Shown here piece by piece: positions 1-12,294 of a stretch of DNA of 64,000 nt (position 1 is the first letter of the stretch; every line of letters begins with the position of its first letter). The stretch comes from Vesta saturnalis (Eukaryota; Arthropoda; Insecta; Coleoptera; Lampyridae), in NCBI GenBank assembly GCA_036346205.1, contig JARFJB010000982.1, positions 553,501 through 617,500 on the forward strand, written 5' to 3'. The position numbers were made by a program, and so were the translations under genes. Below the pieces are notes generated by a model, which did not search any database, was not told where the DNA came from, and was given only the letters and a program-made list of their open reading frames with translations.

Positions 1-900
1 GATAGGAATTATAAGACGATCAAATTTGTTGCTTAACTAACTTTTCAAGACTTTTGTATTCGTTTTTATCACTAGAGAGATTAAATCGCTTAATTTTTTT
101 GAAATATTTATGTTTTAATTTAATGTTATTTACGATATCGGCATTAAACCATTTTGGATAGTGTTTATTACGTTTGTGGTATCTAGGTACTAAGTCATCA
201 AATAAGTAAAATATTACTTCATAGATTTTACTACATGCTTCATTGACATCAAGATATTGGTGCAAGAAGGACCAGTCGACCCTAAGCATTGAATCATATA
301 GACCTATAAAGTCACATTTCTTAAAATTATAAGGCTTGGTGTTAAGAGCTAATTGGAAATTGTGATTTTTGTATGTATAGATGTGAGATAATGGTTAGTG
401 CAGGATGGTGTTTGTCTTCTTTGATTATTGGACAATTATCGTGCAAAACGTCACAATCTACATTACCAAAAATTAAATTAAGTAAACGTCTATTTTTATT
501 GACAATTGAATTTTATTGTTTTAAATTAAGTATATTCAAAAATTATTCATTAAATTGTACTTGGTATCAGTTTCATCATTATCAATGAATGTATATTAAA
601 ATCTCCAATAATTAACAAATGGTTAAAGGAGAAACATACACGCTCAAATTCTTCAAGAAATGTTTTGTACACATTAATATTCACATCAGAGGGAACATAA
701 ATGACAACACATATAAATTAACAAATTTTAAATCACATTTGCAACCAATTAAATCTATATTTGAAAATAAATTACTTAATGCCGTAGTATCTATTAAATT
801 ACAAACTAATTCATTTTTTACAGCTAGCAAAGCACCACCACCCCATTTTTTATTGGTGATTTCAACTGTTCAACTGTTCTTTTAAGTAATCTAATACCAA
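1..900 (-). pseudogene. Jockey-type non-LTR retrotransposon, endonuclease part, decayed
   Basis: Read on the minus strand, this is the apurinic endonuclease domain of a non-LTR retrotransposon followed by the linker that precedes reverse transcriptase. Visible in order from about 880 down to 20: a GGGALLAV stretch, an IGDFN catalytic motif near 610-640, a D-H-HPAL stretch near 400-450, and an open linker of 89 codons (20-289) with the DWSFLHQYLDVN and PKWFN motifs usual for this family. Several frameshifts and stops separate the blocks, so the copy is dead. The reverse transcriptase should lie to the left, outside the window. Jockey-clade assignment is by motif only; a close clade such as CR1 is possible. 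Confidence 0.8.
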
Positions 901-1107
901 TGTTTAAAAATAAATCTGAGTGTTCATTAAGCTAAATTATGCATTTTCTATAATATTGTCCAAGTAAAAGGAAACCTTGACATCGAGTCATATTTTTAAT
1001 AAAATTAGAAGTGCATTTTCACAAAACAAAATCATTAGATTACATTATACATTTTATAACTAATATAATTTAATACTCGAAAGCAATATTTCACAACTCT
1101 ACCAAGA

Positions 1108-2062
1108 TGAGTATTACGAAATCAAATCAACAAATACAGGATTATGAATTTAATCTAAAATTGACAAGGGTTTTAATGACAAAATTATTGAAAGGAATTT
1201 ATGATAATAGATGGACAAATAATACTACAGAATAAAAAAGGAGAAAGAATAGGGAATGGAAAAGAAATAGAAGATATTTCGATTAATCACTATACTGAAA
1301 TTGAAGAAATGGATGCCCACAAAATAACAGAAAACCAACAAAATATAGAAAAACCCCAAATACAAGAGCTAAAAGAAATAATAATAAAACCAAAAAATAA
1401 TAAGGCTTCAGGAACAGATGGAATACTGAATGAAGGGGGCCCACTGTCAACTACTCTATTTAATATCGTGTTGGTATGTGTGATAAGAAGTAAAATTAAA
1501 ACAGACGGAACAATGTTTAAAAACTCATACCAAATTTTAGCATATGCTGACGACGTTGTCATGTTAGTAAGAACAAAAGATGAACTGAAGGGTGTAGTAA
1601 GCAAGTTTGCAAAAGAAGCTGAAGCGGTAGGTTTAACAATACATGAATTTAAATCAAAATACATGACCTTTGTTAAACAATGAAATGATGCTAGAAGTTA
1701 CATTTAGAAACAGGAAAATAGAATTTGAAAAGGCGGATAGTGCAGCGATTTAGGAAGAGAAATAATAGAAGAGAAAATTCAAAAAGAACTGAATAAAAGA
1801 ATAGCAGCGGCAGCAAGAACAATGAGTACATTTAGAAAAACATAAAGACCAAATCGGTCGTGTAGAACTAAAATAAAACTGTACAAAACAATAGTACAAC
1901 CAGTGTTATATGGAAGTGAAACGAAGAGGCTAAATTGGAGGTGTGGGAAAGACGTGTGCTGCGTACAATATATGGGGAAATACAACAGGGCGGTGAGTGA
2001 AGACGAAGAACAAACGCAGAAATTGAAGAATTATGCGGTGAAATACAATATGAATTCCATTC
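1108..2062 (+). pseudogene. Non-LTR reverse transcriptase fragment, internally deleted
   Basis: The open part (1201-1683, 160 codons) joins two reverse transcriptase blocks that are normally well separated: KNNKASGTDGI (fingers motif) and GGPLSTTLFNIVL, followed by the catalytic AYADDVVML and a thumb-like segment ending at a stop. About 100 or more residues between the first two blocks are missing. After the stop, 1770-2060 carries the post-RT tail in broken frames (KLYKTIVQPVLYGSET, then a VWERRVLRTIYG-like stretch). The YADD active site is intact but the gene cannot make a full enzyme. It is of the RTE or related type with an endonuclease-RT layout, and differs from the minus-strand element to its left. 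Confidence 0.75.
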
Positions 2063-2848
2063 GATAGAAACGTAACATGTATATAATTTGTTAATAACAA
2101 GATATTGTGTTAACTTGCATGGTAACAGTTACTATGTGTACTATTACCATATGACACGCTTATCGCTAAGGTTGCACACACAAGTATGTAACTAATTGTT
2201 TTAATAATTGCTATAAGCAAATTTTAAATAGTAATCCTTGGTCATTGTATTGAATTAGCGTTTATGATTTTTTATTATAATATATAAAATTAATAGCTAT
2301 TTATGTAATCAGTTACGAAATGCCTAATTTTGTAACGCATTACATACAAGATTTTTTCTAATTTTGAATAAAGTAACAAAAAACATATTTTCTAATCTAT
2401 AAAACACAAAAACTGCTTCTACCTATGTCCATTATAGACTTTGAAACCATCCAACCGATGTGCTGAAAAAAATTGATGGAATAGAAAGTTCATGTAACTC
2501 TACGTCGTCTGTACGTTTTTCACACGAAACAGGTTCTGTTCCAAAATTTGATATTTCTGGAAATTTAAGTTGCAATATTGAAGTTATTATTAATGCAAAT
2601 AAAAATGAAAAATAAGTTGTATATTTATGTAAATAAAAATTAAAAAAATTAAAATACTTAATCTACCCTTGCTGTTTAAGTTCAACTTTATCTACCCTTG
2701 TGGTTAAAGTGAAACTTGATCTATTGATTTGAGTTGTTCAAACCACACTTTAACAATTGCTATAGAAAAAAGTAATAAAAAACATAAAATATAATTGATA
2801 AAGATTGTGAAAACATAAATCTAGTCTCTTTGCTGCTGTCACTTCATG
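2063..2848. other. Non-coding gap with three 29-bp direct repeats
   Basis: No convincing gene is visible. At 2662-2748 a unit of 29 bases beginning tctacccttg occurs twice (2662-2690, 2691-2719) and a third, more diverged copy follows. A short open stretch at 2470-2615 has a composition like the C-terminal tail of the insect tyrosine-recombinase elements found elsewhere in the window, but this is too weak to name. Confidence 0.35.
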
Positions 2849-3795
2849 CAGGGGCCGCTTTAGGTGTAGGCGAGGTAGGCAATTGCCTAGAGCGGCAAGC
2901 CTGGAGGCGGCATTTTCCCGCCCATTGAAAATTATAAAAAAAAATAAAACATTCGTTAACGGGGAGTTCACAAAATAGTGATACCGAGAAAAAATTCTCA
3001 AGTATTTTTCGCAGAAAATGTTAATTGTATACAAAATTCTACGAATAGAACAAAATGTGAAGAAACCCTTTAAATTTTTCCTATTGTTAAAGTTAATCCT
3101 GTCCCCTAATCTGACAATAAATAAGGATATAGTACAAATACAAACCTACCAGTGTACAATGCAAGTGATATAAGCAACTTTTTTTAAAGCGGTAAATTTC
3201 ATAATTTGCTTTTCCGAAATAAAAACTGAACTATATGATTATTCTATTGATTGTAACTTGTAACACTAACAGCCTTTAAAACTTGAAATCATTGAAATAA
3301 CTCAAGTACTTACTATGGTAAATCTAAATTGTGTCGTTGTTTTTTTTATTCATTTCTGAGTTAGTATTAAAAATATATTTTTAGAAAATATTGAATTATG
3401 CACCTTTTAAAACATTCGTTGTCAACGTTTCTTGCAAAATAACTAATATCATGTAATTTGAAAACAAATTTCCTAAGAAATGTATGCGCTATCTTTATAA
3501 CATATCTGTTCGTCTTTATCAATTAACAATTTGATAGGAATACGTACAAATTATTATTTGAAATAATTTAAATATAGATTGAAGAGAGGGCAAGGGTATT
3601 TGATTTATAAAGAGAACCATAAATCAAATTATGACAAAGTAATATTTTGCAAAGTGTACTGTTTTAAATTTGAAATAATTTTTTAACCGTCAACAGTTTT
3701 ATTCTTATCTTTGTACTGACTGGCATATTTATGGTTGTATAATCAGCTTACCATAACAAACTTCCTACCAGTTAAAAGATGTACCACCACGGAGG

Positions 3796-3973
3796 GAGAG
3801 CAGAAAATACATGCATTTTAAATAAGGGATTTGCTTGATTTCATTTTTTTAAATAGGTACGTACTATAGTATTTGTCAGTTATTCAGTGTAGTTAGTGTA
3901 TACACAAACAAGTGCAGTATAGGGAATTATTCGTAAAAATATTTTGACGTCAGGTAACGTATTTTCTGCTCTC
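3796..3973. repeat. Perfect 15-bp inverted repeat inside the hAT leader
   Basis: GAGAGCAGAAAATAC at 3796-3810 is matched by its exact reverse complement at 3959-3973, with 148 bases between. It could be the ends of a small MITE nested in the hAT leader, or a folded leader structure. Confidence 0.5.
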
Positions 3974-4239
3974 TATTAGTATTACATATATATTTTTTAT
4001 TACATCGGCAACCAAGAACAATGTTTTGATAAAAATAATTAATTAACAATTTTAAGTTAAAATTGTACGACCGCGCAGGAGGCTCACATCTTGCTCAATA
4101 TTGCGTTCAAGGCATAAATTGTAGAAAACAAACTAATAGCAAAAAATTGATTTTTTTTAAATCCAAAAAAATCAAATGCCCTCCATATTTCATTACATTA
4201 CATAAGTTTTCTTGAATTGTACAGATTGTGTAATAGAAA

Positions 4240-6776
4240 ATGTCCGACAATAGAAAACGGCTTTCTGGCTCTCAATACAAAAGGAAGAGATTAGAGAAAG
4301 AAGTTGTAGCAAAAAAGCAAGCAAAATCTCTGTTAAGTTTTTTAAAATCCGGGGAAAACCCACCTACACCGTCAACAAGCACAGATGAAAGCAAACTAGA
4401 AATTATGGAAGCTTCTTCTCTGCCACTGGACACGGGCAGTGACGTGGTTGTTGACAAGGAAGAATTAGAAATGAGCAACACACATGTAGATTCTGAACAA
4501 GACGAAATTTCATTTATTCAACCCGAAACTTCACCACCTTTAAGTTCTGATCCTGCTAATTGGTCTCTGCGATTAGGAGAAGCAGAAAGATTGATTCTGG
4601 TAAAATCTAAACCACCAAAAATTAAGCAACATTTTGATTATCCGGCAGATGCAAACGGAAGATTTTCTCCATTTTATTACAAAAGGAAGTTAAACAATGG
4701 CGAAATCATTACAAGAGATTGGTTGCTTTATTCAGAATCTAGAAATACCATTTTTTGTTTTTGTTGTAAACTGTTTAATTCAACTTCATCTAGTTTAGCA
4801 CAAGAAGGATACGGCAATTGGAAAAATGTGGGAAAAATCATAAAAACACATGAGTGTTCAAAAAATCATATGGAATGCCAAAAATCTTGGATGGAATTAA
4901 ACAAAAGAATTTCAACGAACCAAACTATTGATTCAGAAGCTCAAAGAATAACAAACGCAGAAATCAAATATTGGAATGGTGTTTTACAAAGAATCGTTTC
5001 AATTACAAAAAGTTTAGCACAAAACTGTTTGGCCTTTCAAGGAAAAACAGATAAGTTATATGCACATAATAATGGAAATTTTTTAAAGTTAGTGCAGTTA
5101 CTGGGAGAATTTGATCCTATCATGGAACAACACATAACAAGAGTGATGAATCATGCAAAAACTAAGACAACTTCATATTTAGGAAAAAATATTCAAAATG
5201 AAATTATAGACTTATTAGCAGATACTATTCGAAACCATATTACATCTGAAGTAAACAAAGCCAAGTATTACTCAATTATATTGGACTGTTGATTTGAGTA
5301 AGACGGAGCAAATGACGATGGTTGTTCGGTATGTCTCCATTGCGAATAAAGAGGATAACAAAAATACAATGGAAGTGAAAGTAAATGAACATTTTGTAGA
5401 TTTTATCCCTATTGAAAGAGCCACAGGTTCAAAAGTTAACAAACGTTTTACTAGAGAAGCTAGATAAATTAGGATTATCTCTGCAAAACATAAGAGGACA
5501 AGGTTACGACAATGGCTCTAATATGCGTGGTGAACATGCTGGGGTTCAACCCAGAATTCGTAATCTAAATCCTTGTGCTTTTTACGTGCCTTGTAGTAAT
5601 CATTCATTAAACCTGGTAGTTAACAACATGGCAAAATCATCTTTGGAACCTACACATTTTTTTAATATAATTCATAAGTTGTATTTATTTTTTTCATCCT
5701 CAACTTTTCGCTGGGCTATTTTGTTGGACAATGTTAAAGATTTTACTCTTAAACCTTTAAGCACCACAAGATGGGAAAGTCGCATAGATTCTGTAAAACC
5801 ATTACGATTTCAGATCGGTAATATTTATGATGCTCTTTTAAAAATCTATGAAGATACTGATATGGAGCCGACAATAAGAGATGAAGCCTCAGGATTGTTG
5901 ACCCAAATTAAACAATTTAAATTTTTATGTTCTGTAGTTATTTGGTATAAGATTTTAAGCCACATAAACCCAGTCAGCAAACTTTTGCAAACAGAAGATT
6001 TTGAAACTTCTTCGGCCGTTTCATTAATAAAAAATGCAGAAAGTTTCTTTAAAAATATTAGGTCAGATGAGTTTTTTAACGATATGTTAGAAGAGTCGGT
6101 CGAATTAGCAACTGACATAGACGTTTCTTCTGAATTTAAAGAAACTATACCAAGGCATAGAGTAAGATCAAAAAAGAGACAACTTTCATATGAATACAGG
6201 GATGAACCAATCCAAGATCCTAAAGATAAATATAAAATCAAATTCTTCCTTCATTTAATAGATTGTGCAATTAATTCTCTGGAAACAAGATTCCAACAAC
6301 TGAACGAGCACAGCGGTGTTTTTGCTTTTTTGTATGATGTAAGCAAATTACAAAGTTTACGTAAAGAAGAATTAATGACACATTGCAGAAACCTTGAGTT
6401 GGCTTTAACTAATAAAAACGTTTCAGATATTAATGCAATAGAACTTGCAGATGAACTGTCAATATTATCAACTATGATTCCAAACAAAAAATCACCAAGT
6501 GAAGTTTTGCAGTTTATTAGTGAACTAAATTTTGCACCAAATGTCAGTGTCGCGTTGAGAATATTATTAACACTTCCTATTTCGGTAGCTAGCGGCGAAA
6601 GAAGCTTCTCGAAATTGAAATTAATCAAGAATTTTCTTAGAACAAATACAACTCAACGCAGATTATCAGGCTTAGATATGATTTCTATTGAGCATGAACT
6701 GTGTAATTCCTTAGACTTTAATAATATCATAAGAAAATTTTCCGAACTAAAAGTGCGTAAAAAGTTATTTTATTAA
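4240..6776 (+). pseudogene. hAT transposase, zinc finger MYM-type protein 1-like, two frameshifts
   Basis: This encodes the DDE transposase of the surrounding hAT element. The first block (4240-5292) has a basic N-terminus, an acidic stretch, and a TTF-type zinc finger around residues 155-215 (WLLYSESRNTIFCFCCKLF), then the start of the DUF4371-like catalytic fold ending at YSIILDC, where the catalytic aspartate lies. The frame then shifts: codons continue in another frame over 5288-5430 (KTEQMTMVVRYVS), and shift again into the 5412-6776 block, which has RGQGYDNGSNM, CSNHSLNLVV and the C-terminal dimerisation segment SGERSFSKLKLIKNFLR. Two single-base changes near 5287 and 5430 thus break an otherwise near-complete gene of about 840 codons. 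Most of the sequence is well kept, suggesting moderate age. Confidence 0.85.
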
Positions 6777-7202
6777 TGTTAGCTTTATGTTTATTTCATG
6801 GTTTCTCTGTGCTTTTTTAGTATTAGTATTTTGGTTATATTATGTTGCCACTAGACACATACCAATACCATGTGAAGTATTATAAATAAATATTTTTTTA
6901 AATTTTCTTGAATGTGTTTGTAAATGTGTTGTCCTATAAAAAGTAGTAAAAAATAATTAAGTTCCTTTAGTGTGACTTGGGATTAATGAAATGAAACTCA
7001 AAAACTAGAAAAAATATACCAAGATCATCAAATGAAAGTTAAAAACCATATATTAAATTTTTCAGATAGGACAAGAGGGTGGGGGAGCGGCAAAATTTTT
7101 TCTTGCTTAGAGCGGCAGAACCTCTAAAGCGGCCTGCTGGATGTCAGTTTGACATTTTGTAAATAAGCCTGAACGCACGGTTTTTAGTTTTACTTTTACA
7201 AA

Positions 7203-7349
7203 ATGAGTTGTTCAATTTCTGAAGTGCTGCCAAGCGATATTGAAGTGGCAACAGGTGCTCTATTATCAGTAATTCCCAAAAAGTCAAAGGCAGTTTATGA
7301 TTTGGCTTACGAAAAATTAATTACGTGGTGTGAAAATAAAACATATTGA
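7203..7349 (+). pseudogene. N-terminal fragment of Crypton-like tyrosine recombinase
   Basis: A 48-codon open stretch from ATG 7203 ends at TGA 7347. It has the N-terminal DNA-binding signature of the tyrosine recombinases common in insect genomes: IPKKSKAVYDLAY followed by WCENK. The same signature (LLPSKS) begins the larger copy at 32.4-33.5 kb on the other strand. The copy is truncated straight after this motif. It lies 64 bases beyond the hAT right terminus. Confidence 0.55.
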
Positions 7350-7361
7350 TGGGTAGATAAT

Positions 7362-7568
7362 CTAATAGAAAAGCTGGATGTTGGAAAATATATTAGGGTA
7401 TAATTTAAGCCAAATGCTTACTTGGAAAATGTTGTAGGCGGTACTCCATACACATATACTTTAACAAAAAACAATTACGTAACTATTATAGGAGCATCTA
7501 ATAATGCAGTAAACGGAAAATATCTGGTGTGGAAGACACAACCTTCCAACCTACAAAGTGAAAATTAA
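7362..7568 (+). pseudogene. Possible SGNH-hydrolase-like fragment
   Basis: An open reading stretch from about 7404 to 7540 gives FKPNAYLENVV, then TLTKNNYVTIIGASNNAV. This resembles the block V block of SGNH/GDSL-type hydrolases that occur as esterase domains or stand-alone repeat proteins in arthropod genomes, where a KPNA motif is followed by a YVIIxGGTNN motif. It is short and lacks the start and the catalytic Ser-Asp-His context. The assignment is tentative; it could be unrelated low-complexity coding. Confidence 0.3.
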
Positions 7569-7929
7569 AAGAAGTGAAATAATTTTCTGCTCCATCTTAT
7601 TTTGCATTAGAGCAGACCATGTTTTTTTTTCTTTAGTGGTATTTCAATTGTCAAAATGACAAGAAGTCAATTTGACGCTGTCCTGCCAAAAGTAGTCGTG
7701 CTGTGTTGCCTACTTAAGTAACGTATACAATGATCAAGGTCTCATATTGAATTAATAATGATTTGTTGAGAAAATGCGGCAAGACCTCAAAATTTAAAGT
7801 GGAATTATTGTGGTAAAGGCGGAATTCTGAGTTTTGTGATTTCGTCTTTCAGAAAGATCTACAATGCATAACTTGGCAATTTAATTCGCAAAAATTAGTA
7901 TTGTACTTTGTTCAAATTGCATCACCACG

Positions 7930-8896
7930 TTAAAACAGATTTAGAATTTTGAAATCAATGGGTTACATACACAAACGTGTCAATGGACAGATTTAGAATT
8001 TTGAAATCAATGGGTTACAAACACAAACATGTCAATGGACAGAAAATGTTATGTGAAATGAAACGCGTTGTTGTAGCCAAAATTAAGTTTTTGAGAACAT
8101 TTTTGCAGTTGCAAAGTTCAGGCCAAAATGTCAAATTTGTATATCTAGATGAAATATGGATTTATCAAAATAGTTCTAATATCCATCGTTGGGTGCACGA
8201 TTCTAACATCAAAAGTAATCCAGTTAAAATTAAAAGTGAAGGCAAAAAGTTTACCGTCTTACACGCGGGGTGTAATTTAGGGTTTTTGGAAAACTGCGAC
8301 TATTTACTCGATTCGGAGAACGATGACCAAGCTTATCATAAAACTATGAATAGGGCCCGGTTTTAAAATTGGGCGATTAAATAGGGGATTCCTGCGCTGT
8401 CCCGTAAATTGTGTAGTGGTTATGGATAACGTACCGTATCATTCGGTAGTTAGACCACTTTCATATTTCAGTAAGGAGTGGTTGGTTACGCACGGGGTTC
8501 AAATTTACGGCAAAATTACAAAAAATCAACTTTGAAATAAAATCCAACCTTTTAATTTCAGAGGATATGAAGTTTTACGATTGCCTCCTTACCATTGTCG
8601 ATATATCCCTATTCAAATGGCAATGGGTTTTTGTAAAAAATATTACAATAAGCAAATAAGTTCTGAACCTCCATCGAAAAATAGGGTCGGAAATTATGAC
8701 TTGAAGTTTTATCCAACTATTCTCCTACAATGTGGCCTTATTTTTGTTTGCACAGAGTATTTCAAATGATTTCGAGAAACATATGGGAAATTGTTCGATC
8801 GAAAATGTCCTTCTGTTATTATAGTACTAGGAGAATCCGATTCAGATAGTGATATGGATTCAGGTACTTCTGGTGATATAATGGAGTTGGAATAAG
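7930..8896 (+). pseudogene. DDE transposase pseudogene (same family as 50.1-51.3 kb)
   Basis: The fragments read in order as an IS630/DDE_3-like transposase. The first catalytic aspartate is in FVYLDEIWIYQN (open block 7977-8366) and is followed by VLHAGCNLGF; the second is in VVMDNVPYHS near 8410-8445, after a frameshift. The third region, RLPPYHCRYIPIQ (8581-8769), has Q where the family has E (NPIE), so the catalytic triad is broken. Downstream an acidic tail (GESDSDSDMDS) ends at TAA near 8896. The 50-kb copy has the same ending pattern and an intact third residue. At least two frameshifts and one stop are present. Confidence 0.75.
7935..8038 (+). repeat. 52-bp tandem duplication in transposase coding region
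   Basis: The 52 bases from 7935 are repeated from 7987 with three substitutions. The repeat covers the codons for FRILKSMGY. The duplication disrupts the 5' part of the transposase. Confidence 0.85.
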
Positions 8897-9433
8897 ACCC
8901 AACTGTTTGCCATCAAAATTTTAATAAAAATATATTTAAATATTTGGTTTTGGTTAGGTCTTTTATCACAAAGGCAAGCCTTCACAATGCATTACTTATG
9001 ACATTGCGCTCTGAATTTCCTGCACATTCTCCCCTGTTTTTATTTTGGAAGAGTGAAAAAAGGAGAAGGCATTCTTATAAGTTTCTACGCAGATCTGATT
9101 AACAAAACATCTCATTGCATTAGATAAAACACAATGTCATTTATGACCAATGTAAAGAATATACAATTTCTGTTTTATGTATAGGTAATAGACGTTCAAG
9201 TTCTGAAGACTAAAATATACTTTTTGTTAAATAAGTCGCTCGAGATTCAACGATTTTCGTGCAAATAAAGTCTAGATAGCGTGAAACACTATGTTGCAAC
9301 GCTGCATTAGTTTCACTTTAAAAATATAACCTACAATTTTCAAAAGTCAAGCTACGGTAGTAATTTTTTGTTTTTTTTGACACTCTCCCTAGATTTCCAC
9401 GGCCTGCTCTAGTGAAAACTAGGATGGAACAAA

Positions 9434-12294
9434 ATTTAATTATTTTTTTAGGATAATTACGGAACATTTTTTAATACGTTCATAACGAATACAGGCAACA
9501 CTGTAAAAACAAATACAATAATCTATGTCAAACGCTAACTTTAAAAAAAGCCACCGGCTTCTTTAAAATATCGATAATACAGTTGCAGCGTTTTCAATCA
9601 TATTAGATTAATTTTTAAACTTATTTTACTTTGTATTAAGAAACTTTATAAAGAAATTATGGTCAAAATAAATTTCACAGTCAGCGCTCGTTTATTACAA
9701 AAAAGTCAATACCCTGCATCTCATCAATGGCAAAACTTATCATACATGTTTATAGGAACTTTACGTCTTAAAATTGAATGACGAATCGCCCACAACCATA
9801 TTTCAGATTACTTTGGAAGCACCCAGCACGTGCACACGCACTGTAGTTCGAATTTCCATCACAAAGATTGATGTCATGTAACCAGATGTGGTTAAATCAA
9901 GGTAAGAACTATTTAGGTACGTTTTCCAATTCACCTCAGCAAAACCAAACTTCGTCAATTAAACTGTTAAAAAATCTTCATTTCGCTATAACTTTAAAAC
10001 GAGCAAAGATATCAACTTGCGGTTTTTACGCTTTTCTGGCAAATTTGATCTACTTTTCGAATACGATGTCAAAAAAGTGATATAAAAATTGCGCCCTCTG
10101 GTACTTTTAGTTGAAACTATTGTGTAACAATGGGAACGGCAATTTAAAATACCTACATTTGTCTTCCAAACAAGCTTTATTTTACTAAAATTGAATACGT
10201 GGTTTAAAATTTACAGAAATTTTAATGATTACACTTTCAATAACTTCTCCAACTCTTATTATGGCCAGTACGCCAATGCACCTTAAACCAAAATTATGTA
10301 GAATTCTCTGACTTTCCAACGATATAAGCAAAGGTATATCTTTATATACGAGTTTTGGAAGAAACTTAGAATTTATTATTTAATATTTAATTACGCCCCC
10401 TAGCGGTGAAATAAGAACTACAAAATAATTTCTAGCATTTTCTCATCGCTACATTCATAATAAAATTTGTTTCCCATTGTTGCCAGATTGACAGGTCCTG
10501 AGGAAACAGCCGCTTACCTCGCTTATTTGCCCACCCGGTACATTGGTTTTAGGTAGCATGCATGGCGTGATTATCACTACAGACAGTATACAACAGAGTT
10601 GTTGATAATATTTCAAATACCAAACATAATAGTGGTTATATACTATAAAATTACAGTTCGAAAGACGTGAAAGTTGCCTCTCAATTATTGTTGAATCAGT
10701 CGTCCAGTTATGTTCTAAAATTTAAAAATGTACAACTTCAGCGCATTAAATCTACCGGTTTTTAAGCTTTTGAAAGTTTTGCACAACAAAAGGGTTAATC
10801 TGAATTTTCTATAGTAAAAAAAACAACTAGATTCTCATCAATTTGTAAAACATAAGTCTAGGATGCTTTGAAAAAATATGAATTGTTTATAAAATTGACG
10901 CTTAAATTATTGAAGTTTTTCTCTGGGTAAAAGTTTTCTAATATTCTAATTCACTATGAACATGATCAAGTTATTATGAGAACAATTAGGATTTTTCGGC
11001 ATATATTTCCAAATATCGCTATCTGTAGTCAAAATACAATCTTAGTACTGTTCGAAAACTACTGACAGAATTTTGTCCAAATACTCATCGAATCAACAAA
11101 AAGAACACAAATGAGCCCATTCAAGTATACAATGCTACAGCGTCTGAATCTACTGTTTCATAAAAAGAATTGTTCCAATTTTATACCATGATTATGTAAT
11201 GTGTTGGTAAGGGAATCACAATTTTTAATTTCAGTTGTGCCCACTAGAGATATTCACATTTGTATTGTTTAATACATGATATCAAAGTTGCTGTTCCGTT
11301 AAAATAACGCTAACACTAAAGACTATACTTAAAAGTTAAATAATATGCAATGTTGATAAACAATTTGGATATTTAGTGGCCTCATCTTGCTTCGTAGTTG
11401 TAAATGCTCCATAGAAATCAATAATCTCGAAGTAACTAAAAAACATAAATACTAAAAGCCATGATGACAAAGTATACTACAATACTAGTGGAGAAAACAC
11501 AAATAAAGACGCAAAGGAAGACCATAAAAAAATAAAACAATTTGTGGGTCCAACTAATTGTGTTTTCTAAGAAATGTATAAAATCTTATTGGTTGGGAGC
11601 AGCTATTGTAATACAAAAATATTAGACTTATCACTGGTAAAACTACTAAAGCTGGGACGATATAATTTGAATAGAAATTCTACATTTTCAGACAAACACA
11701 CAGAGTCTGTGCAAAACCGTTTGTAAATATAGCTTTAAATATAACTATTATTATTATCTAGAATTACTTATTTAATTCATGAAGTCTACTTCACTAAACA
11801 TTAATTTTCGCAAATTTGCTAAAAACTGTTAGCAACAATCAGAGCTTAATAAGTAAAGCATAGATATTGAACCTTTATCATGTTTTTAGGTCAACAGTGA
11901 TAACGTAGTTAAGGAAATAATTATATGAAGAATTCGAGATGAGTAAGAAATGGTTTGAGTTTGGAGATAGAAGGCAGGATTCCATCTGATCGTGTTTGGG
12001 GATCCATTGTCTCATTAGCAGTTGATGTGAAAACGTTGAATAGGCGTGTGGCAAGTGTCTAATAAGTGTAAGTACTACAAAAATATCAGGTTCGTTAATC
12101 GACAGATTTACAACCTGGATACTCTTTTAGTTGATTATACCATCCCATTTTGGAATTGAAGCTGCAAAACGTAATACTAATGGTAAATCTGAAAAATGTC
12201 CTACTACAAAAAGAAAACATATGATATTGACGAGTCGACGAGAATAAGAAACATTAACAAGAACACGGTCAATTCGAATGATGTAAATTTGTAT
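9434..12294. other. Non-coding, probably old repeat sequence
   Basis: No gene could be supported over this 2.9 kb; the only open frames are short and without recognisable motifs. The stretch 9880-10440 contains phrases typical of interspersed repeats, for example two copies of a gcgccctc/gccccctag motif at about 10092 and 10395 and 'ctataactttaaaacgagc'. A short open stretch near 11950-12060 (RIPSDRVWGSI) is not recognised. Confidence 0.35.

Larger units (their letters stand above)
2849..7139 (+). mobile_element. hAT element with ZMYM1-like transposase
   Basis: The left end starts CAGGGGCCGCTTTAG and the right end, read in reverse, starts CAGCAGGCCGCTTTAG, and both ends repeat an AGAGCGGCA block a little further in. 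These are inverted termini of hAT type enclosing about 4.3 kb with one transposase gene on the plus strand. A long 1.4-kb leader precedes the gene. No exact 8-bp target duplication is visible: the left flank is acttcatg and the right flank is ctggatgt or gatgtcag depending on where the end is drawn. The insertion is therefore old, or one end is rearranged. Confidence 0.75.
7586..9433 (+). mobile_element. IS630/Tc1-type DDE element with acidic-tailed transposase
   Basis: About 40 bases at 7586-7625 (ending AGAGCAGACCATG) are matched in reverse at 9393-9433 (AGAGCAGGCCGTG) with roughly 80 percent identity. These look like the inverted termini of a 1.85-kb element around the transposase pseudogene. 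No clean TA target duplication could be fixed. Confidence 0.6.

Noticed and set aside
2841..7147. 8-bp target duplication for the first hAT
   Set aside because: Left acttcatg and right ctggatgt or gatgtcag do not match well enough; the assignment rests on the inverted ends and transposase only.
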